Shown here: positions 59,327-64,000 of the stretch, in pieces | Layout: each line of letters starts with the position of its first letter | Numbering within the stretch: position 1 is the first letter of the stretch | Origin: Nitrospira sp. | GTDB lineage: Bacteria > Nitrospirota > Nitrospiria > Nitrospirales > Nitrospiraceae | Direction: 5' to 3' | DNA length: 64,000 nucleotides | Assembly (NCBI GenBank): GCA_005116745.1 | Contig: SWDS01000010.1 | Location: 274,332 to 338,331 of the forward strand | Translations under genes and position numbers: made by a program | Notes under the pieces: generated by a model | What the model was told of the DNA's origin: nothing | The model's database searches: none | Seen by the model: only the letters and a program-made list of their open reading frames with translations

Positions 59327-59848
59327 CTACTCCTTCACGGTCATCGTAATCCTGATCGGATCGAGTGGGTTGTCTCGCTCGTCACGAGAGACACCGACAA
59401 TCTTGTCGACGACGTCGATCCCACGAAAGACTTCTCCAAACACTGTGTAGCACCGATCCAACCCGCTGTTGTCTCCGACGCAGATAAAAAACTGTGAGCC
59501 GTTATCGTTGAAGTCACGCGTACTATTGCTCTCACGCGGCATTTTCGCCATGGAAACCGCACCGCGCTTGTGTGGGTAGTCATTCGGTTCGGGGGAAAGA
59601 AAGTATCCTGGTCCGCCCGTGCCGTGGAGTGCACGCTCGGGAGTTTTACTCAACGGATCGCCACCCTGAATGATGAACCCAGGCACCACACGATGGAACG
59701 TGGTGCCGTCATAGAACCCCATCTTGATGAGATTGATGAGGTTCTCCACATGGCGCGGGGCGGCGTCTGGGTAGAAGCGAATCTTGATCTCACCGAATCT
59801 CGTGGCGATCGTGACGCGGGGATCCTTCTTTTGAAACTGCATGCTCAT
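59327..59848 (-). CDS. Cyclophilin-type peptidyl-prolyl cis-trans isomerase
   Basis: This 173-residue cyclophilin has the family core TTFHRVVPGFIIQGGDPL, NDNGSQFFICVGD and YTVFGEVFRGIDVVDKI. The catalytic arginine is in FHRVVPGF. There is no signal peptide, so it is probably cytoplasmic. It lies 27 bases upstream of the Sua5-type gene on the same strand and may be co-transcribed. The start could be either ATG of MSMQF. Confidence 0.92.
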   Translation of the reverse strand: MSMQFQKKDPRVTIATRFGEIKIRFYPDAAPRHVENLINLIKMGFYDGTTFHRVVPGFIIQGGDPLSKTPERALHGTGGPGYFLSPEPNDYPHKRGAVSMAKMPRESNSTRDFNDNGSQFFICVGDNSGLDRCYTVFGEVFRGIDVVDKIVGVSRDERDNPLDPIRITMTVKE

Positions 59849-59913
59849 AGTCTGACTGTATCAAGGCAGTCTTCTCGATGACAAGGACTGGTGACGACGT
59901 TGAGTTCGTGCGA

Positions 59914-61251
59914 TCACGGCTCAGGGCCAGTTTCTGTGAGTCCATCACCTGGGGTGATGCCGAGCCACATAATTCCACCGATAAGGGCCATGATTGCGGC
60001 AAAGCCGAGCGAAGCTGGCCATCCCCACTGGTGAGCGAGCCATGGTGTGATCGTAGGCGAAAGGGCGCCGCCGAGATTGGCGCCCATATTCATGAGACCT
60101 GACAAGCTACCGGCATGGGTCGGTGACAGATCGCTTGTCGAGGACCAATAGGCGCCGATGGTGAAGTAGAGCCAGCCTGCACCCAATGAGAGGCCGGCGA
60201 TCGCCAGGTAGGGAGACTCCACGCTCGCACCGAGCGCGATCGAGCTTGCGGCTAACACCATACCTGTCATGCCTACGATCTGGCGACCTTTGGTGATGCC
60301 GTGGCGCATCGCTAGCCGATCGGTAACCCATCCGCCGAGTGGACATGAGATAAGAATTGTGAGAAAGGGGGCGGCAGCAAACACCCCACCACTTAAGATA
60401 GTGAAGCCACGCGCATTGACGAGGTAAAGATAGAACCATGACATGTAGACGTACGCGACATAGCCGAGACATCCGTAACTCAACGTGAGCCACCACACGC
60501 TTGGTGTTTTTCGGAAGGTCGCCCAAGGAATTGATGGCTGGGTGACGGGAACCGACGTCTTGGATTGTCCTGTCTCGTGATCGTGGTGCCATCGGTGACT
60601 TGTCGGACGATCAGCGGCCAAGAGCCACCAGATAGCGGCGAGGCCTATCCCTAAGCCGCTCGAAAGGTAAAACGCTACTTGCCAACCATAGTTAACCATG
60701 ATCCAAGCGGTGAGGGGGGGAGTAATCGCTGCGCCGATTCCGATCCCACCAATGGCGATGCCGATGCCGAGACCGCGTTCATGTGCCGGGAGCCAGTCGG
60801 TGACCGCGCGATTAAACGTCGGCAAGGCTGCCGCTTCTCCTACTCCAAGGAGAAATCTGATACAAGCCAGAGCGCCGATCACTCCCAAGGGCCCGGCCAG
60901 AAATGATGTCGCCGCGACGGCTGTCCAAGCGGTGAAGCAGGACCACCAGATGAGTGCGATCGTCAGCACGATGCGTATGCCCCAACGATCACTGAGCCAG
61001 CCACCGGGGATTTGGAACAGAGCGTACCCGACGACGAATGCGGAGAAGACCAAGCCCATGTCCTGATCGGTCAATCCCAGCGCTGGCATCATTTGCCGCG
61101 CGGTGACGGAGATATTGACGCGATCGATGTAGGTCACAACGCTGATAGCAAAGAGGAGGCCGAGAATCAACCAGCGCAGGGGGGAAGGAGGGAAAGATTG
61201 AAGGCCCTTCGTGGAGATCGTCTCGCTCACAGTAGTTTCGACCAGAGACAC
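59914..61251 (-). CDS. MFS transporter, anion:cation symporter-like
   Basis: A 445-residue major facilitator with 12 predicted membrane helices. The first loop motif GWLSDRWGIRIVLTIALIWW (between helices 2 and 3) and the VTYIDRVNISVTARQM start are typical of the ACS branch that carries organic anions such as sugar acids. The substrate cannot be read from sequence. The start is a GTG (61251). It is flanked by PPIase genes without evident functional link. Confidence 0.85.
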   Translation of the reverse strand: MSLVETTVSETISTKGLQSFPPSPLRWLILGLLFAISVVTYIDRVNISVTARQMMPALGLTDQDMGLVFSAFVVGYALFQIPGGWLSDRWGIRIVLTIALIWWSCFTAWTAVAATSFLAGPLGVIGALACIRFLLGVGEAAALPTFNRAVTDWLPAHERGLGIGIAIGGIGIGAAITPPLTAWIMVNYGWQVAFYLSSGLGIGLAAIWWLLAADRPTSHRWHHDHETGQSKTSVPVTQPSIPWATFRKTPSVWWLTLSYGCLGYVAYVYMSWFYLYLVNARGFTILSGGVFAAAPFLTILISCPLGGWVTDRLAMRHGITKGRQIVGMTGMVLAASSIALGASVESPYLAIAGLSLGAGWLYFTIGAYWSSTSDLSPTHAGSLSGLMNMGANLGGALSPTITPWLAHQWGWPASLGFAAIMALIGGIMWLGITPGDGLTETGPEP

Positions 61252-61300
61252 ATGGCGTGAGCGTTGTTGAGATTGTGAAGAGGTTTCGGCTCAATCAAAT

Positions 61301-61334
61301 GAATGGCTGCCCCTTCTCGAAGGGGCAGCCATTC
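61301..61334 (-). terminator. Long hairpin terminator after the FKBP gene
   Basis: Perfect fifteen-base arms (61301-61315 and 61320-61334) around a CTCG loop lie six bases beyond the FKBP stop on the minus strand. The following minus-strand bases are ATTTGATTG, only partly T-rich, so termination strength is uncertain. Confidence 0.65.
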
Positions 61335-61340
61335 AGACGT

Positions 61341-62018
61341 CTACTTAGTGACGATTTCGAGTAACTCGACTTCGAACACCAACGTGGATCCAGGCTTGAT
61401 AACCGGCGGTGATCCTGCGTCACCATACGCCAGATTTGAGGGGCAGACGAGCCGACTTTTCCCGCCCACCTTGACCTGTTGGACGCCCTCCGTCCAGCAC
61501 TTAATGACTTTGTCCAGTGGAAATGTCGCTGGTTCCCCTCGCTTGACGGAACTATCGAAGACTGTCCCATCGGTTAAGGTGCCATGGTAATGGACCTTGA
61601 CTGTATCCGTTGCCTTTGGTGTGGCCCCGGTTCCAGGCTTGATGGTGGTGATCACGATGCCGGATTCAGTTTTGGTGGCGCCCTTCTCCGAAGCCGCTTT
61701 GGTTAGAAATGCGGCTCCTGCCTTCTTCTCACCATCAGCAACCAGCGCCAATCGAGCCTGTTGCAGTTGCTGGATCTTTGGCCCGAATGTTTGGAGGTCA
61801 GCTTTGGGGGTGCGCTTCAGTACGCCGTCGGTAAGGCCATTTTTGACCATATCGAGTTCGGCGTCGCTTAGCGAAAAGGTTCCAAGCGATTGGCTAATGG
61901 CCAATCCAAGAGCATACAAAGTCTTCTGGTCATCATTCGCTGGATCCTGCGGGGCCGCTAATAACGGTGTCGAGAGAGTGAGAAGCCCTATGGCAAAACA
62001 TAGTGTACGAATTCGCAT
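61341..62018 (-). CDS. Exported FKBP-type peptidyl-prolyl isomerase (Mip-like)
   Basis: A 225-residue protein with a signal peptide (residues 1-21, ending TPLLA-AP), a helical FkpA/Mip-type dimerisation region (about 30-115) and a carboxy-terminal FKBP domain. The latter carries VKVHYHGTLTDGTVFDSS, KCWTEGVQQVKVGGKSRLV and STLVFEVELLEI. It is expected to be a periplasmic folding helper. Start ATG 62018 has AAGGAT upstream. Confidence 0.92.
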   Translation of the reverse strand: MRIRTLCFAIGLLTLSTPLLAAPQDPANDDQKTLYALGLAISQSLGTFSLSDAELDMVKNGLTDGVLKRTPKADLQTFGPKIQQLQQARLALVADGEKKAGAAFLTKAASEKGATKTESGIVITTIKPGTGATPKATDTVKVHYHGTLTDGTVFDSSVKRGEPATFPLDKVIKCWTEGVQQVKVGGKSRLVCPSNLAYGDAGSPPVIKPGSTLVFEVELLEIVTK

Positions 62019-62174
62019 GGAGTGGGGATCCTTTCTTATGATGGGCGATGGGTCAATGTCGCACGTAAGGATACGATAGGTTTTCCAAATCTCACAACAG
62101 AAATTTCACTAGAAGATTAGGTAGGGCCAGTCAGGCGAGGTTCTATGTTCCACGCAACTATGCCATTGAGCGTG

Positions 62175-62267
62175 TGGCGGAGAGGGAGGGATTTGAACCC
62201 TCGGTAGAGATTTTGTCCCTACGGCGGTTTAGCAAACCGCTGCCTTCGGCCACTCGGCCACCTCTCC
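62175..62267 (-). tRNA. tRNA-Ser (anticodon GCU)
   Basis: On the minus strand the sequence folds as a class II tRNA. The acceptor is GGAGAGG/CCTCTCC, the anticodon stem-loop GCGGTTTGCTAAACCGC has GCT in the loop, a long variable arm is present, and the T-arm is GAGGGTTCGAATCCCTC. The discriminator is G and a CCA end is encoded (62175-62177). It reads AGC/AGU serine codons. Confidence 0.95.
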
Positions 62268-62783
62268 ACGTCACAATTAATGGATTACGCCGCATCCACA
62301 GCGGAAAGTGTCGCCAGGGCGGGAATCACCGACGAAGGGGTATCTTACCTCAGCTGATAGGGAGGGTACAAGAGAGGAGTGCTGTCTTAGAATTGTACGA
62401 ATGATCATGCTGTAGCCCATATCATTCTGAGCGCAGGCTCTATGGGGAAGAACGTGTGCTTGTGGACAAACGTGTAAGCAATCTGAGCGTGAGGGTGCCC
62501 GAGTGATCTCTCATCCTTGGTGTCCAGCTCATCAGTTCAAAGAACTTTTGTCGGAGGCTCGATGGTCGGACTGTGCGTATGGGTTTCTCCTGGAAGGCGC
62601 TCGATTGATCTTCGCTATTCAGGAGCGGGATCGCATAACAAAGTTTGGCGTAGCTTGGTCGGACGACACCGCTGAGGATCAGCATGTGAAGTGCCTTCCG
62701 TTTTTGTCGTGTGTGCTCTATCTCAGTTTGCAGCGGCATTACGATGATCTCCATTTTCGCGAGCCACACCCACGCTGCCAAAG
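62268..62783. other. Intergenic region without a supported gene
   Basis: The overlapping open frames on both strands (for example the GTG frame at 62503) have no recognisable family and conflict with the zinc-ribbon gene downstream. Nothing certain is seen here. Confidence 0.4.
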
Positions 62784-62984
62784 TCAGATCCACAGGACGC
62801 GTTTGAAGTCCGTATCCAGGCTTCGTGGACGGCTGCATTGGCGGCAACGAACAAATAGGCTTGGATTATCTAATGTTCCGGAGGTTCGAAGGACAAGTTG
62901 GTATGTCTTTCCTCCACAAAATGGACATGCTTCCTGATGCAGGTTCTGTTGGATCAATTCCCGTGGGTTGATTTGGTTTTCCAT
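62784..62984 (-). CDS. Small zinc-ribbon protein
   Basis: This 66-residue protein has two cysteine pairs, ACPFCGGKTYQL and FVRCRQCSRPRSL, about 22 residues apart, forming a zinc ribbon. An AGAGGGA ribosome site precedes the ATG at 62984. The basic end DTDFKRVLWI has no known family. It is near a PilZ-like gene on the same strand. Confidence 0.6.
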   Translation of the reverse strand: MENQINPRELIQQNLHQEACPFCGGKTYQLVLRTSGTLDNPSLFVRCRQCSRPRSLDTDFKRVLWI

Positions 62985-63079
62985 TCTTCGTCCCTCTATT
63001 CAGTATCCATATTGTGATTCGCCTGGTGTCAGAATAGGGCCCCTGTTGGTATGACGAACATATTGGAATGAGGTTGCTG

Positions 63080-63436
63080 TCACACGCGAATCATGATCTG
63101 TTGGCCTATCTTGACTGATGTTGGTACGTGGTTTTCGTCAGCAGCGACGAATTGTGTAAGCCTCGTCTGGTCTTTGGGTGACACAAGAAGAAGCTCAATC
63201 TGGATCCACTCATTCTTGACCCATTGCACCTCCGCTAATTCGATCACGCTAAAAGTGTCTTCATCGGGGAACCACAAGCGGAGCTTGACATAATCACCAG
63301 GGCGCAGCTTTGTAGGGTTTAAGATGATTGGGTGAGAGGAGGATAGTTCATACAGGCACCCATCGCCTCTCAAGCCGTGGCCTCCCTTTGACAGCATACA
63401 GTCGATCCCAATTTTTGATAGAAGTCCTGCAGGCAT
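63080..63436 (-). CDS. PilZ-like domain protein
   Basis: A 118-residue protein with a PilZ-type beta barrel: GCLYELSSSHPIIL, LRPGDYVKLRLWFPDED and ELAEVQWVKNEWIQIELLLV. The RxxxR and D/NxSxxG residues that bind cyclic di-GMP are not intact (YELSSSHP replaces the second), so nucleotide binding is doubtful. A strong AAGGAGAG site precedes the ATG at 63436. It may act as a degenerate effector or adaptor. Confidence 0.6.
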   Translation of the reverse strand: MPAGLLSKIGIDCMLSKGGHGLRGDGCLYELSSSHPIILNPTKLRPGDYVKLRLWFPDEDTFSVIELAEVQWVKNEWIQIELLLVSPKDQTRLTQFVAADENHVPTSVKIGQQIMIRV

Positions 63437-63677
63437 GTTCTCTCCTTGTGTGGAAAGTCTGAACAGTAGGGAAACAGTACTACAGGGGGGGAGTGAGGGC
63501 TATTACTCTGGTAGGTGGAAAGACCGAACTAAAGAGGCATCAGCATGAGTCACGCACCACATTGGAGTATTAAAAAAATATGTGAATAGTCAATCATTAC
63601 AGTTATTTACGAATTAGCATTAATGTAACTATTGCAGTAGTTGATAGGCTAGGGATATTCATGAGGCTGTACAGGAC

Positions 63678-63956
63678 TTACTTAATCTGTATGGTCTGTT
63701 GTGAGTGGTCGCAGGTTGCGGAAAAATCAACCTTACTCCTGGCTTCGTTGATGAGATCGGCAACAGACCGTCCCTGTTGTATTGCAACAGGTGCCACTTC
63801 TGGCAACGGTTTCTCATCATGACCTACAGAATGTACTGCGTCACTGATGATGAAGATCCACGGATCCTCGGGAGTTGCCAGATCCGGTCTGACCTTGATC
63901 CTGTCAAAGAAACCTTGCGGAGGTGAGAGGGTAGCCAGGAGGGGAGGAATTATCAA
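63678..63956 (-). CDS. Hypothetical protein
   Basis: This 92-residue frame starts at TTG 63956 with GGAG four bases upstream. DPWIFIISDAVHSVGHDEKP and GRSVADLINEARSKVDF look protein-like, but I recognise no family. The true start may lie elsewhere. An opposing plus-strand frame of 73 codons is considered a shadow. Confidence 0.35.
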   Translation of the reverse strand: MIIPPLLATLSPPQGFFDRIKVRPDLATPEDPWIFIISDAVHSVGHDEKPLPEVAPVAIQQGRSVADLINEARSKVDFSATCDHSQQTIQIK

Positions 63957-64000
63957 GATCTCCGTTGAAAGTTTCTGAACAACCCCATGGTAATGGTTAC

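Noticed and set aside
62503..62937. A 144-codon plus-strand gene starting at GTG
   Set aside because: It overlaps the better supported zinc-ribbon gene in antisense and matches no family.

Overview
The window looks like chromosomal DNA of a Gram-negative, probably aerobic bacterium of the phylum Nitrospirota (Nitrospira-like). That placement is inference from protein resemblance recalled from memory. Directly visible support for a Gram-negative cell is the Kdo/heptose lipopolysaccharide gene set and the many exported proteins. No rRNA is present to confirm it.

Layout: (1) 1-11.5 kb, housekeeping: a pyrimidine operon (pyrC end, carA, carB) interleaved with a DUF4149-like membrane protein, a signal-peptide peptidase and an M48 protease, then greA and a SAM hydroxide adenosyltransferase; bioA and lhgO lie on the minus strand. 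(2) 11.6-18.6 kb: lepA and lepB, followed by heptose kinase, kdsB, pyrG and kdsA. (3) 18.6-21.5 kb: a scar where kdsD is cut short beside a REP-like hairpin and joined to the tail of plsY, then a small accessory patch with a toxin-antitoxin pair. (4) 21.6-29.9 kb: an eight-gene plus-strand operon behind a near-consensus promoter. It encodes a MutL/GlmL-type ATPase, a barrel-sandwich/KOW-like protein, four membrane proteins and a MEMO1-like protein; its function is unknown. (5) 30.6-33.5 kb: an astacin-like metalloprotease, a second putative metalloprotease and a peptidoglycan amidase.

(6) 33.9-58.2 kb is the most unusual part: an exported copper-protein locus. It holds two giant multicopper oxidases (1647 and 1610 aa), each closed by a strong terminator; four secreted proteins combining an amicyanin-like CxxHxxM copper motif with a carboxypeptidase-regulatory-like tail; five exported SUMF1-fold proteins lacking the formylglycine-enzyme cysteine pair; two LolA-like exported proteins and a frameshifted third; a HEAT-repeat protein; and a DegP-like protease. 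The oxidases have the size and copper-motif order I associate with bacterial Mn(II) oxidases of the MofA/MnxG class. I propose, as inference, a periplasmic or cell-surface metal-oxidation or electron-transfer system with small blue-copper carriers and SUMF1 scaffold proteins. (7) 58.3-64 kb returns to housekeeping: tsaC/sua5, two peptidyl-prolyl isomerases, an MFS transporter, tRNA-Ser(GCU), a zinc-ribbon protein and a PilZ-like protein.

No rRNA operon, CRISPR array, intact insertion sequence, c-type haem motif (CxxCH) or nitrification gene was seen.
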